DNA of 64,000 bases from CAWGUU01 sp963825765 (GTDB lineage: Bacteria; Actinomycetota; Acidimicrobiia; Acidimicrobiales; AC-14): positions 1-64,000 of the forward strand of contig CAWGUU010000002.1 in assembly GCA_963825765.1 (NCBI GenBank), given 5' to 3'. Position numbers and translations under genes: made by a program. The notes beneath the pieces were generated by a model. It ran no database searches. It saw nothing but the letters and a program-made list of their open reading frames with translations, and was not told the origin of the DNA. This document shows positions 43,513-52,591 of the stretch, piece after piece (the first letter of the stretch is position 1; every line of letters starts with the position of its first letter).

Positions 43513-44727
43513 GTGCGCCGTCTCGCCGTCCTCTCCTTCCACACGTCTCCATTGGCCCAGCCCGGCACGGGCGACGGCGGGGGGATGAACGTCTACGTCC
43601 GCGAGCTGTCCGGCGCCCTGGCCCGGGCGGGCGTCGACTGCGACGTCTACACCCGGACCTGGCGTCCCGGTCTTCCCCCCGTCGTCGACGTGGAACCCGG
43701 CTTCCGGGTCCACCACGTGCCTGCCGGCCCCGAACGACACCTCGCCATCGACGACCTCGTCGAGCTTGTGCCCGACTTCACCGACGGCGTGCGCCGGATC
43801 CTCCTGGAGGACGGTTTCCCCGACCTGATCCACGCCAACTACTGGCTCTCGGGGCTCTCCGGCCACGTCCTCAAGCACGAGCTCGAGCTGCCGCTGGTGT
43901 CGACCTTCCACACCCTGGCCAGGGTCAAGGCCGAGAGCGACGCCGACCACGACGGCATCAGGGCCCGGGCCGAGGCCGAGGTCATCGGCTGCTCCGACGC
44001 AATCCTCGCCCTCTCCGAAGACGAGGCGGTCCAGCTGGAGCGGCTCTACCACGCGGTGCCCGAGCGAGTCGAGATCGTCCCGCCGGGCGTCGACCACCGC
44101 CTCTTCTCGCCGGGCGACAAGGCGAAGGCGCGCGCCGAGCTGGGGCTGGGGCCCGGCCCGGTCCTGCTGTTCGTCGGTCGCATCCAGCCGCTGAAGGGGG
44201 TCGACGTGGCCCTCCACACGCTCTGCAAACTCGGTTCTCCGTCGGCGACGCTTGTGGTCGTCGGGGGTCCGAGCGGTCCCGAGGGCGAGGCCGAGCTGGA
44301 GCGCCTCCGGAAGCTCGTGGTCCACTGCGGGCTCCAGGGAAGGGTGCGCTTCGACCCTCCCCGCCGCCACGACCAGCTCACCACCTACTACCGCGCCGCC
44401 GACGTCTGCCTGGTTCCCAGCCGGTCCGAGTCGTTCGGTCTGGTGGCCCTGGAGGCGGCGGCCTGCGGGACGCCGGTCGTGGCCGCCAACGTCGGCGGTC
44501 TGGCCAGCCTGGTCGATCCTGGCGTCACCGGCTTCCTCGTCGAGGGCCGCGACCCGGCGGTGTACGCCGGGCACGTGGCGTGGCTCCTCGATCAGCCGGA
44601 GGCGGCCCAGGCCATGGGCGCGCGGGCGGCGACGAGGGCCCGCGGGTACCGGTGGTCGACCACCGCCGGCCGGCTGCGTCGGATCTACGCCGACCTGACG
44701 TCACGTTCTTTGGTCGAGTGCTCCTAG
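43513..44727 (+). CDS. mshA: MshA-like D-inositol 3-phosphate glycosyltransferase
   Basis: This 404-aa GT4 enzyme starts at GTG 43513. It has the MshA-type start (VLSFHTSPLAQPGTGDGGGM) with the donor loop GGGMNVYVREL, LIHANYWLSGLSGHVLK, ERVEIVPPGVDHRLFSPGD and LFVGRIQPLKGVDVAL, and the E-x7-E motif in SRSESFGLVALEAAACGTPV. MshA makes the first mycothiol precursor from UDP-GlcNAc and inositol phosphate. Its stop codon lies inside a palindrome that is duplicated downstream. Confidence 0.88.
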   Translation: MRRLAVLSFHTSPLAQPGTGDGGGMNVYVRELSGALARAGVDCDVYTRTWRPGLPPVVDVEPGFRVHHVPAGPERHLAIDDLVELVPDFTDGVRRILLEDGFPDLIHANYWLSGLSGHVLKHELELPLVSTFHTLARVKAESDADHDGIRARAEAEVIGCSDAILALSEDEAVQLERLYHAVPERVEIVPPGVDHRLFSPGDKAKARAELGLGPGPVLLFVGRIQPLKGVDVALHTLCKLGSPSATLVVVGGPSGPEGEAELERLRKLVVHCGLQGRVRFDPPRRHDQLTTYYRAADVCLVPSRSESFGLVALEAAACGTPVVAANVGGLASLVDPGVTGFLVEGRDPAVYAGHVAWLLDQPEAAQAMGARAATRARGYRWSTTAGRLRRIYADLTSRSLVECS

Positions 44728-44768
44728 AGCACTGGGCGTTCCCTGGTCGAGTGCTCCTGGAGCACTGG
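44712..44768. repeat. two tandem copies of a 24-bp unit, each a 17-bp palindrome
   Basis: Palindromes AGTGCTCCTAGAGCACT (44717-44733) and AGTGCTCCTGGAGCACT (44750-44766) lie in a 24-bp direct repeat with period 33. The first covers the mshA stop codon (TAG at 44725-44727). They may be terminators or operator sites. Confidence 0.75.
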
Positions 44769-45082
44769 CTCCGGTAGTCTCTCCCGCCTCCCCCGTGCGC
44801 CGCGGCGACCACGGGGGATCGCCGCGCTTCACTTCATTTCATAGCGTTCTGATGCTTCTGGCTTGCGGCTCCGGGTGCCGTGTTGTACGGTTCGGGCCGA
44901 GGCCCGAGGTGCGGAACGGGCGTCCGTTCGGGGAAGTGCGGGCGTGCCGGGAGGTTCCTCGGGCCTCGTCGCGCCAGCGGCACCTCGGGTTCGGCCGCCG
45001 GCGGCGAATCTTGCGCCTTCCGCCACCGGTCGTTAGCTTTTGTCCACCTCGTGGCCCGGCGGAAGCGGCGAGGACACTCATC
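44769..45082. other. 314-bp leader of the M23 peptidase gene
   Basis: No coding frame is visible here. The stretch starts with a GC-rich inverted pair (CGCGGCGA/TCGCCGCG at about 44799-44838) and has further short stems. Leaders of cell-wall hydrolases in actinobacteria often carry c-di-AMP (ydaO) riboswitches, but the conserved motifs of that class were not seen. A promoter must lie here. Confidence 0.4.
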
Positions 45083-46234
45083 ATGTCGACGAGAATCCTC
45101 GCTCCCGCGCTCGTCCTCCTGCTGGCACTGGCCTCGGCCACGCCGGCGTGGTCCGAACCCTCCGGGACGCCGGAGTCCCAGCGCGACGCCGCCCGCACCC
45201 AGAAGGCCAAGCTGGCGGCCGAGGTCGACACCCTCAAGGCCAACAACGACGAGCTGGAGTCGGCGGTGCGCGCCCTCGACGCTGGCGTCGCCGTGCAGTC
45301 CAACGCCACCGAGGCGGCCCAGCGGGCGCTCAAGTCGGCCGAGACGGGGCTGAGCGCGGCCGAGGAGAAGCTGGCGGCGACGGAAAAGCGGATGGGCGAC
45401 TTGAAGGCCCGTGCCTCCCAGGCTGCGGTGCGGGCCTACGTCCACCCCGGGGGCGACCCGTTGCTCGACATCGTGCGGTCCAAGGACCTGAGCGAGGCCA
45501 GCCGGCGCCAGGCCCTGCTGTCGTCGATGGTGAGCAACGACCGCGACGTCATGGACCAGATGCGGTCGGCCCGGCAGGACCAGCAGTTCGACAAGGCCAA
45601 CCTGACCAACGCCCGCGCTGTCGCCGAGGAACGGAAGAAGGCGGCGGCGGACAAGCTGGTCGAGCTGCAGACGGCGCGCGACCAGCAGGGTCGCCTCAAG
45701 TCGGCGCTCGACACGCGCATCCACGAGTACATCTCCGAGGTCGACGCGCTCAGCCGCGAGGAGGCCACGCTCACCGCGCTCCTGCAGTCGAGGGCGGCGG
45801 CGGCCGCGGCCACCTCCGCCAACGACGAGGGCGACGGTGACAGCGGGGGAGGCGGGGGCGTCTCGTCGTCCGGCCTCTCGTGGCCGACGTCGGGCCCTGT
45901 CACCTCGGGTTTCGGGTATCGCTGGGGCCGCCTTCACGCCGGCATCGACATCGCGCCCGGCTACGGGACTCCGGTGAAGGCGGCCAAGGGGGGCACCGTC
46001 ATCATGGCCGGCACCAACGGGGGCTACGGCAACTGCGTGATCATCGACCACGGCGGCGGCCTGACCACCCTGTACGGCCACATGAGCAAGCTCACCGTCG
46101 GCGACGGCGAGTCGGTCAAACAGGGTGAGCAGGTCGGCAACGTCGGCAGCACCGGCTCGTCCACCGGCCCCCACCTGCACTTCGAGACAAGAATGGGCGG
46201 CAGCCCCCAGAACCCGATGCGGTTCCTGCCCTGA
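45083..46234 (+). CDS. secreted M23 peptidase with coiled-coil (EnvC/NlpD-like)
   Basis: The start ATG at 45083 gives 383 aa. A signal peptide (ILAPALVLLLALASATPAWS) precedes a coiled coil of about 220 residues (KLAAEVDTLKANNDELESAV and so on). A glycine/serine linker leads to a LytM domain: GFGYRWGRLHAGIDIAPGYG has the first zinc His and Asp, and STGPHLHFETRMGG has the HxH motif, so the protease should be active. It probably cuts peptidoglycan cross-links at division. Two hairpins follow the gene. Confidence 0.9.
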   Translation: MSTRILAPALVLLLALASATPAWSEPSGTPESQRDAARTQKAKLAAEVDTLKANNDELESAVRALDAGVAVQSNATEAAQRALKSAETGLSAAEEKLAATEKRMGDLKARASQAAVRAYVHPGGDPLLDIVRSKDLSEASRRQALLSSMVSNDRDVMDQMRSARQDQQFDKANLTNARAVAEERKKAAADKLVELQTARDQQGRLKSALDTRIHEYISEVDALSREEATLTALLQSRAAAAAATSANDEGDGDSGGGGGVSSSGLSWPTSGPVTSGFGYRWGRLHAGIDIAPGYGTPVKAAKGGTVIMAGTNGGYGNCVIIDHGGGLTTLYGHMSKLTVGDGESVKQGEQVGNVGSTGSSTGPHLHFETRMGGSPQNPMRFLP

Positions 46235-46242
46235 TCGAACTC

Positions 46243-46311
46243 GGAAGCGGAGCTTCCTCGGCGAGCTAGCAAGGTGCTCCGGGCGACCGGCGGAGCCGGC
46301 CGCCCTCCGCC
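46243..46311 (+). terminator. two hairpins after the M23 gene
   Basis: GGAAGC/GCTTCC (46243-46257, loop GGA) and GGCGGAG/CTCCGCC (46289-46311) are perfect stems; the second is followed by CAGTTCTTTC. They lie between convergent genes. Confidence 0.6.
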
Positions 46312-46391
46312 AGTTCTTTCTGCCGGCAGCCGGGGGGACCGCCTCCGGTGGTGCGCGGCGGCCGCCGGGTCACAAACGCAGGTCGGCTGGC

Positions 46392-46649
46392 TTACAAGTG
46401 GGACGCGGCGGCGGCCTCGACTGCGGCGTGGATCGGGTCCCAGTCGGCTCCGGGCTTGCGGGTGACGGTGACGAAGTCCTTCACGCCGAAGATGGAGGCG
46501 ACACCCTCGCAGGTGAACACCTCGGCGGCGAAGGGGTTGGCGGCCGCCGCCTCGGCATTGCTGAAGTTGATCGTCTTCGGCAGCGTCACGTCGAGCGTGT
46601 ACTTGGTGGCGTTGGGATTGGGCGTCTCGGAGGGGGACACGGTGGCCAT
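46392..46649 (-). CDS. NfuA/NifU N-terminal-like scaffold domain protein
   Basis: This 85-aa protein starts at ATG 46649. It has the Nfu_N pattern TPNPNATKYTLDVTLPKTIN, then AAAANPFAAEVFTCEGVASI, FGVKDFVTVTRKPGADW. In eukaryotes and many bacteria this fold sits in front of an iron-sulfur scaffold domain; here it stands alone without the CxxC part, so it does not bind a cluster by itself. It may help target cluster assembly. It is divergent from the SirB1-like gene, 36 bases apart. Confidence 0.75.
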   Translation of the reverse strand: MATVSPSETPNPNATKYTLDVTLPKTINFSNAEAAAANPFAAEVFTCEGVASIFGVKDFVTVTRKPGADWDPIHAAVEAAAASHL

Positions 46650-46685
46650 GGGGGCATCGTAGGGCAACGGCGGTAGCGTGCCACT

Positions 46686-47480
46686 GTGGACGCCGCTGAC
46701 CGCTTCGCCCGGTTGGTGCAGGGTCCCGAGGACGCCCTCCCCCTCGACGAGGCCGCCCTGCTCGTCGCCGCCCACGCCTACCCCGACCTCGACGTCGACG
46801 AGCAGCTGCGGCGGATCGACGATCTCGCCGCCGGCTGCCCCGAGCCGACGCTGGACGGTTGGCGCCGCCACCTCTTCGAGGACCTCGGCTTCACCGGCGC
46901 CACCAAGCGCTACTACGACCCCGCCAACTCGTACCTCAACGACGTCCTCGACCGGCGCCGCGGCATGCCCATCGCCCTGTCGGTGCTGGGGATCGAGGTC
47001 GGGAGGCGCCTCGGGGTGCGCCTGGCCGGCATCGGCATGCCCGGCCACTTCCTCCTGCTCCACGACACCGGGTCCCGCGGTCCGGCCGACCTGTTCGTCG
47101 ACCCGTTCCACAGCGGAGCGGTCCTCGACCGGCGGGGGTGCAACGACCGGTTCGTCGAGATCAACGGGCCGCGGGCGCCCTTCCTGGCGTCCTACCTCGA
47201 GGTGGTCGGGCCGCGGGCGATCCTCATGCGCATGCTCACCAACCTGAAGTCGGTCTTCGTGCGCCGGGGCGACCTGACCAGCCTGCGGTGGGTCGTCGAG
47301 CTGCGGCTGGCCATCCCGGGCACGCCCATGGTCGAGCACCGGGACCGGGCCCTCGTCATGGGCGCCCTGGGCCGGTTCGACGACGCCGCCGACGAGCTCG
47401 AGAACCTGGCAGAGATCATCCCCGAATCGGCCCCTGAGCTGCTGGCCGAGGCCGTCGCCTTCCGGTCCAGGCTCAACTGA
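46686..47480 (+). CDS. SirB1-family transglutaminase-like protein with TPR tail
   Basis: GTG 46686 starts a 264-aa protein. The transglutaminase-like core is degenerate: YDPANSYLNDVLDRRRGMPI, ALSVLGIEVGRRLGVRLAGI and GMPGHFLLLHDTG, with the His conserved but the nucleophilic Cys not visible. The C-terminal part (MLTNLKSVFVRRGDLTSLRW) is TPR-like. This is the usual layout of SirB1/UPF0162 proteins, whose function is unknown. It is followed by the sensor kinase gene after 50 bases. Confidence 0.82.
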   Translation: MDAADRFARLVQGPEDALPLDEAALLVAAHAYPDLDVDEQLRRIDDLAAGCPEPTLDGWRRHLFEDLGFTGATKRYYDPANSYLNDVLDRRRGMPIALSVLGIEVGRRLGVRLAGIGMPGHFLLLHDTGSRGPADLFVDPFHSGAVLDRRGCNDRFVEINGPRAPFLASYLEVVGPRAILMRMLTNLKSVFVRRGDLTSLRWVVELRLAIPGTPMVEHRDRALVMGALGRFDDAADELENLAEIIPESAPELLAEAVAFRSRLN

Positions 47481-47530
47481 CCCCGCCGGAAACCCCCTTC
47501 GGACCGCTCCCGGTCGTACCCTCGTAGCCG

Positions 47531-48637
47531 GTGGAACGTTCCGTCCTCCAGGGCCTCGCCGCATTCCGGTGGGGCGCGTGGCTGTGGATGGCCACCGTGC
47601 TGCTCGTGTCGCGCGATCAGCTCACCCGCCCGTTCGTCGCCGTCGCCCTGGTCGGCGCCGCCCTCGCCGTCACCGTCGTCGACACCGCCCTCCTGCGTCG
47701 CGACCCCTCCCGGCTCACAACCGCCGGACCGGTGCTGGCCGAGTTGGGCGTTGGCATGGCCCTCCTCGTCTGCGACGGCGTCGTGTACGGAGGCCAGCAC
47801 GCCTTCTCCACGTCCCAGTCGCTCGGCTCGGTGTGGCCCCTCGCCGGCATCCTCGGTGCCGGGGTGGCTTTCGGGCCGGTGGCGGCCTGCGGTGCCGGCG
47901 TGGTGCTCGGGCTGGGACGGGTGACCGGGGTCCTCCTCAACGGCTCGACCATCGACTCGGGCGGCAAGGTGCTGTCGCTGGTGAACACCGTCGTCTTCTA
48001 CGCCCTCGGGGGGGCCGCTGCTGGGTACCTGGCCCGCCTCCTGCGCCGGGCCGAGCGGGAGATCTCGGCGGCCCGGGCCCGGGAGGAGATCGCCCGAACC
48101 CTGCACGACGGCGTGCTCCAGACCCTCGCCGTGGTCGAGCGCCGGGCCACCGACCCCGCCCTGGCCAAGATGGCGAGGGAGCAGGAGCGGGACCTCAGGG
48201 AGTACCTGTTCGGCGTGTCGCAGCCCGATGGCGACGCCACCACCGCCGCGGCCGACCTGGGTCGCTCGCTGCGGAAGGCCGCCGCCCGCTGCGAGGAGGC
48301 GTTCGAGGACTTGCGGGTGCAGGTACTGGTGGCCGACGACGTGCCGGAGCTGCCGCAGGCGGCGGTGGACGCGATCGCAGGGGCGGCCGGCGAGGCGCTG
48401 ACCAACGCCGGCAAGCACGGGCGGGCATCGAAGGTGCTGGTCTACGTCGAACCGGACGAGGGAGGCGGCGTGTTCTGCTCGGTCAAGGACGACGGCGGCG
48501 GGTTCGACCCCGCCGCCACCACGGAGGGCGTGGGGCTGACCCGGTCCATCCGGGGGCGGATGACGGAGGTGGGCGGCAGGGTGGAGGTCGCGAGCGCCCC
48601 CGGGCGCGGGACGGAGGTGCTCCTGTGGCTGCCGTGA
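47531..48637 (+). CDS. NarL-type sensor histidine kinase
   Basis: This 368-aa protein begins at GTG 47531. It has about five N-terminal helices (residues 10-165) with little outside, then the HisKA_3 phosphoacceptor in EIARTLHDGVLQTLAVVERR and an HATPase domain (AGEALTNAGKHGRASKVLVY N-box, VKDDGGGFDPAATTEGVGLT). It autophosphorylates on the His of LHDGVLQ and passes phosphate to the regulator encoded directly after, whose start overlaps its stop. The signal is probably sensed in the membrane. Confidence 0.9.
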   Translation: MERSVLQGLAAFRWGAWLWMATVLLVSRDQLTRPFVAVALVGAALAVTVVDTALLRRDPSRLTTAGPVLAELGVGMALLVCDGVVYGGQHAFSTSQSLGSVWPLAGILGAGVAFGPVAACGAGVVLGLGRVTGVLLNGSTIDSGGKVLSLVNTVVFYALGGAAAGYLARLLRRAEREISAARAREEIARTLHDGVLQTLAVVERRATDPALAKMAREQERDLREYLFGVSQPDGDATTAAADLGRSLRKAAARCEEAFEDLRVQVLVADDVPELPQAAVDAIAGAAGEALTNAGKHGRASKVLVYVEPDEGGGVFCSVKDDGGGFDPAATTEGVGLTRSIRGRMTEVGGRVEVASAPGRGTEVLLWLP

Positions 48638-49263
48638 ACGTCTACCGCACCACGGTCGTGCTGGCCGACGACCACCCCATCTGGCGCGACGGCGTGCGGG
48701 CCGACCTGGGCGAGGACTTCCGGGTCGTGGGCGAGGCCGGCAACGCCGACGAGGCCATCGAGGTTATCGGCCGCACCAAGCCCGACCTGGTGGTGTGCGA
48801 CCTCCACATGCCGGGCGGCGGCGGGATCAAGGTGGCCCGCACCTGCGGCGAGCAGACCCGCATCGTCATGCTCACCGTCTCCGAGCAGGAGCGCGACCTC
48901 CTCGACGCGGTGGCCGCCGGCGCGGTCGGGTACCTGGTGAAGTCGACGCCGCCGCCCGAGCTGCGAGCCGGCCTGCGGCGGGCGGCGGCCGGCGAGCCGG
49001 TGTTCTCGCCCACCCTGGCGGCCCTGGTGCTCGGCGAGTTCCGCGCCCTGTCCAAGAAGTCCAGCGGCGTCCAGCCCCTGTCCGAACGCGAGCGAGAAGT
49101 CCTCCAGTTCGTGGCCCGGGGCCACACCTACAAGGAGATCGGCGCCAGCCTGTTCATCGCCGAGAAGACGGTCGAGAACCACGTCCGCAACATCCTCGGC
49201 AAGCTCCACCTCAACCGGAAGCAGGAGCTCATCCGCTACGCCCTGGAGCACGGCATCGAGTAG
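48634..49263 (+). CDS. NarL/LuxR-family response regulator
   Basis: GTG 48634 overlaps the kinase stop. The 209-aa protein has a receiver domain with the acidic pair in VVLADDHPIWRDGV, the phosphorylated Asp in DLVVCDLHMPGGGG, Thr in IVMLTVSEQE and Lys in VGYLVKSTPPPE. The C-terminal HTH is SEREREVLQFVARGHTYKEI, GASLFIAEKTVENHVRNI. It forms a complete two-component system with the preceding kinase. Its target genes are not evident. Confidence 0.92.
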   Translation: MNVYRTTVVLADDHPIWRDGVRADLGEDFRVVGEAGNADEAIEVIGRTKPDLVVCDLHMPGGGGIKVARTCGEQTRIVMLTVSEQERDLLDAVAAGAVGYLVKSTPPPELRAGLRRAAAGEPVFSPTLAALVLGEFRALSKKSSGVQPLSEREREVLQFVARGHTYKEIGASLFIAEKTVENHVRNILGKLHLNRKQELIRYALEHGIE

Positions 49264-49272
49264 CGAAACCGC

Positions 49273-49325
49273 CGAACTGGGGCGATTCAACCGCGCCATG
49301 CGCGGGTACGACGCCCCAGTTGCGC
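49273..49325. repeat. dispersed hairpin repeat, copy C
   Basis: Arms CGAACTGGGGCG (49273-49284) and CGCCCCAGTTGC (49312-49323) pair almost perfectly. The inside (TCAACCGCGCCATGCGCGGG) matches copy B closely. It starts ten bases after the response regulator stop, so it may also stop transcription. Confidence 0.65.
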
Positions 49326-49400
49326 AGTGAGGACATCCCCACGGCGCCCTGAGGGGCGGGACGGGTGGTCGCAGCAGGCGTGACGGCCGACGCTCGAGGC

Positions 49401-51893
49401 ATGACCAACGTCCTGCCTGCCCCGCCCGCCATGCACGACCAGCCGGGACGCCGCACCGGCGCTACGTGGGTGGCCGCCACCGGCGCCTTCCTGCTCCTCG
49501 CCGGCGCCGCCGTGTTCGTCGCGGTCCAGTGGGACCGCCTGCCGGACTCGGCCAAGCTCGGGCTGGTCGTCGCCCTCACCGGCGCATTCCTCGCCGCCGG
49601 TCGCCGGCTGCGCCGCACCCTGCCCGCCACCGGCGACGTGCTCTTCCACCTCGGCGCGTTCCTCGTGCCGATCGACGTGGCGGGAGTCGGCGCCCACGCC
49701 GGCATCGGATGGCGCCAGTTGCTCCTGGCCGAGGGTCTGGCCGGCGTCGTCGCGCTGGGCGGGCTCGGCCTGGCCACCCGGTCGGTCGTACTCCGCTGGG
49801 CCGGGACTGCCAGCGCCGTGGTCCTGGCCGCCGGTGTCGCCGCGGTCTCGGCGGTACCCGCCGCGGTCGTCCTCGCCACCGCCGCCCTGCTGGCTGACGT
49901 GACCGCCGCTCGTCTCCGCGCCCCCCGATCGAGCGACGCCCGCCTGGCGGCCACCACCTGGGCAGCCGTCGCCGGGCTGGCCCCGCTGCTGGTGGCCGCC
50001 GCCTCCGTCATCGCTCCCCTCGGCTCCGGGGCCCTCGCCGAGCTGGGCCTCACCACGGCCCTGGCGTCGGCCGCGGCGGCGGTGCTGGCGGCCGCCGTCC
50101 TTGCCCGCCAGGCCGGGCGCGACCGGGACCTCACCCTCGCCTTCCTGGCCCTGGCCTCGCTGGCGGTCGGCGCCCTGTCGACCTGCGTCGCCGCCCACCT
50201 GCCGTCCACGGCCGTGCCGGTGGCGCTGGCCTCTGCCTTCGTCGTCGCCGAGGGGGCCGCCCTCCTCACCCGTCGGGACCCCTTCTGGCACCGGCCCCTG
50301 GAGGTCGTCGCCGACGTGGCCGAGGTGACCGCCGCCGTCCTCACCCTGCCGGCGCTGGCCTTCCTGGCCGGAGCCCCCCTGCTGGACCCCTTCCCCGGCG
50401 TGGACCCCCGGCCCGTCCTGGGCACCGCCTTGGCCGTCGCCGCCCTGGGCTGGCTCACCGCCGACGTCCGCCGCTACCGGGGAACTCCGCGGCCCCTCAT
50501 TCTCACCCTGGTACGGGGCTCGGGATGGGCGCCGGCGACGGTGCCGCTGGCCGTGTCAGTGGTGGTGGCCGTCGAGTGCGCCACTGCCTCCGGCCTGGCG
50601 ACGGGCGTCGCCCTGGTCGCCACCGCCGGGCTGCTGCTCGCCGCCCATCGCCCCCTCGCCACCGTCGTCGCCGCCCTGGGCATTCCGTGGGCCGTGGCCG
50701 CGGCCGCCACCCACCCCGTCGCCGGTGCCGCCCTCGGCCTGGCCGGCGCGGCCGTCCTGGTCGGCGCGGCCGTCCAACTGGCCCGGGCCGACACGCCGAG
50801 CTCACCCCTCGCCGTCGTGCCCGCACTCCTCGCCGTGGCCACCGCCCTGCTGGCCATCGGCGTCGCCGCACCCGAGTTCGGGCTGGCGGCGGCCGCGGCC
50901 ACGGCCGTCGCCGCCTGCTGGCTCCTCGCCCTCGCCCTCGACCGAGGCTCTCACAAGCTTGGCGACCTGGCCCGGGCGGCGATGCTCGTGCCGGTGGCGG
51001 CGTCGCTGGGCGTCGCACCGGCGTTGGGCGTGCCCATCGCCGTCGGTGCCGTCCTCCTCTTCGTCGTCGACGCCCTCCGCCTCGACCGGCCCGCGGTCGC
51101 CGCCGGGTCCGCGCTGGCGGTCCAGGCGGTGATCGTCAACCTGACGAGGGCCAACGGCCTCGACGTCGCCGCCACCGGCCTCGCCCTGTGCGTCGGATCG
51201 GTGGCGTGGACCGGCCTCGCCGCCGTCGTCGACGGTCGGTGGCAGCTGCCCTTCACCGTCGCCGCCGCGACCGGGCTGACGGCCGGCCTGTGGGCCACCA
51301 GCGTCGACCCCGCCACCTTGGCCACGGCCCTGCTGGTGGTCGGTGCGCTGGCCGTCGGCTCCGGGCTGTTCTCCGGCCGGCCGTGGCTGTCCTACGTGGG
51401 TGCGACGGTCGCCATCTTCGGCATCTGGTCGCACCTCGTTCTCGGCGGGGTGATCGCGGCCGAGCCCTACCTGCTCCCGGTCTGCGTGCTGCTCGTCGTC
51501 GCCGGAAGCCACGCCCGCCACGACAACCCGTTGCTCTCCTCCTGGGTTGCCTACGCCCCGCCGGTGGCCCTGCTGGGCGGTGCCGCCCTGGCCGAGCGCC
51601 TCGCCGAAGGTGCCGGCTGGCACGCGGTCGTGGCGGGTGCGGTGGGGGTGGCCGCAGTCGTCGCCGGGGGATGGGGCCGGCTGGTCGGGCCCATGAGCGT
51701 CGGCACCGTCCTGCTGGTGGCGCTGACCGTCTCCGAATCCCTTTCGGCTCTGGCCGGCGTGCCCACCTGGGCCTGGCTGGTCGGCGGCGGCGCCGTCCTG
51801 CTGACGGCCGGGATAGCCCTCGAGCGCTCGGATACGTCGCCTGTGGAAGCCGGTCGGCGCATCGTCGACATCGTCGGCGAGTCGTTCAGCTGA
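49401..51893 (+). CDS. very large multi-pass membrane protein, 830 aa
   Basis: The start is put at ATG 49401 (MTNVLPAPPAMHDQPGRRTG); GTG 49365 is a less likely longer option. After a short polar start the protein is almost entirely hydrophobic with roughly 24-28 helices in alternating alanine-, valine- and leucine-rich blocks, and few charged loops (for example ARLRAPRSSDARLAAT and RRDPFWHRPLEVV). It ends with a charged tail (ALERSDTSPVEAGRRIVDIV). The pattern fits large actinobacterial membrane proteins of the DUF2157-like kind. No catalytic motif is visible. Confidence 0.7.
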   Translation: MTNVLPAPPAMHDQPGRRTGATWVAATGAFLLLAGAAVFVAVQWDRLPDSAKLGLVVALTGAFLAAGRRLRRTLPATGDVLFHLGAFLVPIDVAGVGAHAGIGWRQLLLAEGLAGVVALGGLGLATRSVVLRWAGTASAVVLAAGVAAVSAVPAAVVLATAALLADVTAARLRAPRSSDARLAATTWAAVAGLAPLLVAAASVIAPLGSGALAELGLTTALASAAAAVLAAAVLARQAGRDRDLTLAFLALASLAVGALSTCVAAHLPSTAVPVALASAFVVAEGAALLTRRDPFWHRPLEVVADVAEVTAAVLTLPALAFLAGAPLLDPFPGVDPRPVLGTALAVAALGWLTADVRRYRGTPRPLILTLVRGSGWAPATVPLAVSVVVAVECATASGLATGVALVATAGLLLAAHRPLATVVAALGIPWAVAAAATHPVAGAALGLAGAAVLVGAAVQLARADTPSSPLAVVPALLAVATALLAIGVAAPEFGLAAAAATAVAACWLLALALDRGSHKLGDLARAAMLVPVAASLGVAPALGVPIAVGAVLLFVVDALRLDRPAVAAGSALAVQAVIVNLTRANGLDVAATGLALCVGSVAWTGLAAVVDGRWQLPFTVAAATGLTAGLWATSVDPATLATALLVVGALAVGSGLFSGRPWLSYVGATVAIFGIWSHLVLGGVIAAEPYLLPVCVLLVVAGSHARHDNPLLSSWVAYAPPVALLGGAALAERLAEGAGWHAVVAGAVGVAAVVAGGWGRLVGPMSVGTVLLVALTVSESLSALAGVPTWAWLVGGGAVLLTAGIALERSDTSPVEAGRRIVDIVGESFS

Positions 51894-51969
51894 CCGGCGG
51901 CCAAATGACAGACGGCCAGCCCGGCGAGGTGCGGGGACACCGGCGGGGCGCCTCCCTACACTGCGCCAC

Positions 51970-52551
51970 ATGGGCCGTTTCGGGAGCGCGGTCGCGCTCG
52001 TGCTGTGCCTGGCGGCCTGCTCCGGCTCCTCCGCCGACGGAGCGAGGAACGTCAGGTTCGTGGTGTCGTCGTTCGAGACGGAGGGCGACCCGCCCGCCCC
52101 AGGAACCGTCGACGCCGCCCGGGCAGGCGTGACGAACACCCTGGAGACCTACGCCAACGACGTCGTGATCCCGTCGTTGCGCTCCGGGGGCCGGGACGCC
52201 GACCTCCGGCCCTACTTCAGCGGCCCCGCCGGCGAACGGGCCGCATCCGCTCCCGACCGGGCCGCCTTCGTCGACGAAGACCTGGCGCCCGCCCCGAACG
52301 TGCGGCCGACCGACAGCTACCCCTCGGTGGCGCTCGCCGGCCTGGTCGGTCGCGACGGCCAGGTTCAGATCGTCACCGCCCAGTTCACGCTCACCCTCGA
52401 GGCAACGGGGTTGGGTGCGCCGCTGACCGTCGATCGCCGGGGCGAGCTGGCCCTGGTCAAGGACGGCGCCGCATGGCGCATCGACAGCTATTCCGTCACC
52501 GTCACCCGGGACACGCCGGGAAGCCGTACGACCACCACCGCCTCCGGATGA
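51970..52551 (+). CDS. lipoprotein, 193 aa
   Basis: ATG 51970 opens a lipoprotein signal (GRFGSAVALVLCLAACSG) with the lipidated Cys in LAAC. The mature part is a mixed alpha/beta domain (RNVRFVVSSFETEGDPPAPG, TNTLETYANDVVIPSLRSGG, AQFTLTLEATGLGAPLTVD) with a NTF2-like or SCP-like feel, ending in a threonine-rich tail. No family is named. It is followed 40 bases later by the LCP gene. Confidence 0.65.
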   Translation: MGRFGSAVALVLCLAACSGSSADGARNVRFVVSSFETEGDPPAPGTVDAARAGVTNTLETYANDVVIPSLRSGGRDADLRPYFSGPAGERAASAPDRAAFVDEDLAPAPNVRPTDSYPSVALAGLVGRDGQVQIVTAQFTLTLEATGLGAPLTVDRRGELALVKDGAAWRIDSYSVTVTRDTPGSRTTTTASG

Positions 52552-52591
52552 GCGAGGCCGACGAGCCGCTGGCCCAGATGACGTGGCCTGG

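Noticed and set aside
44769..45082. c-di-AMP (ydaO-type) riboswitch before the M23 peptidase
   Set aside because: Expected by analogy, but the conserved sequence blocks of the class could not be found by eye. Left as a plain leader.
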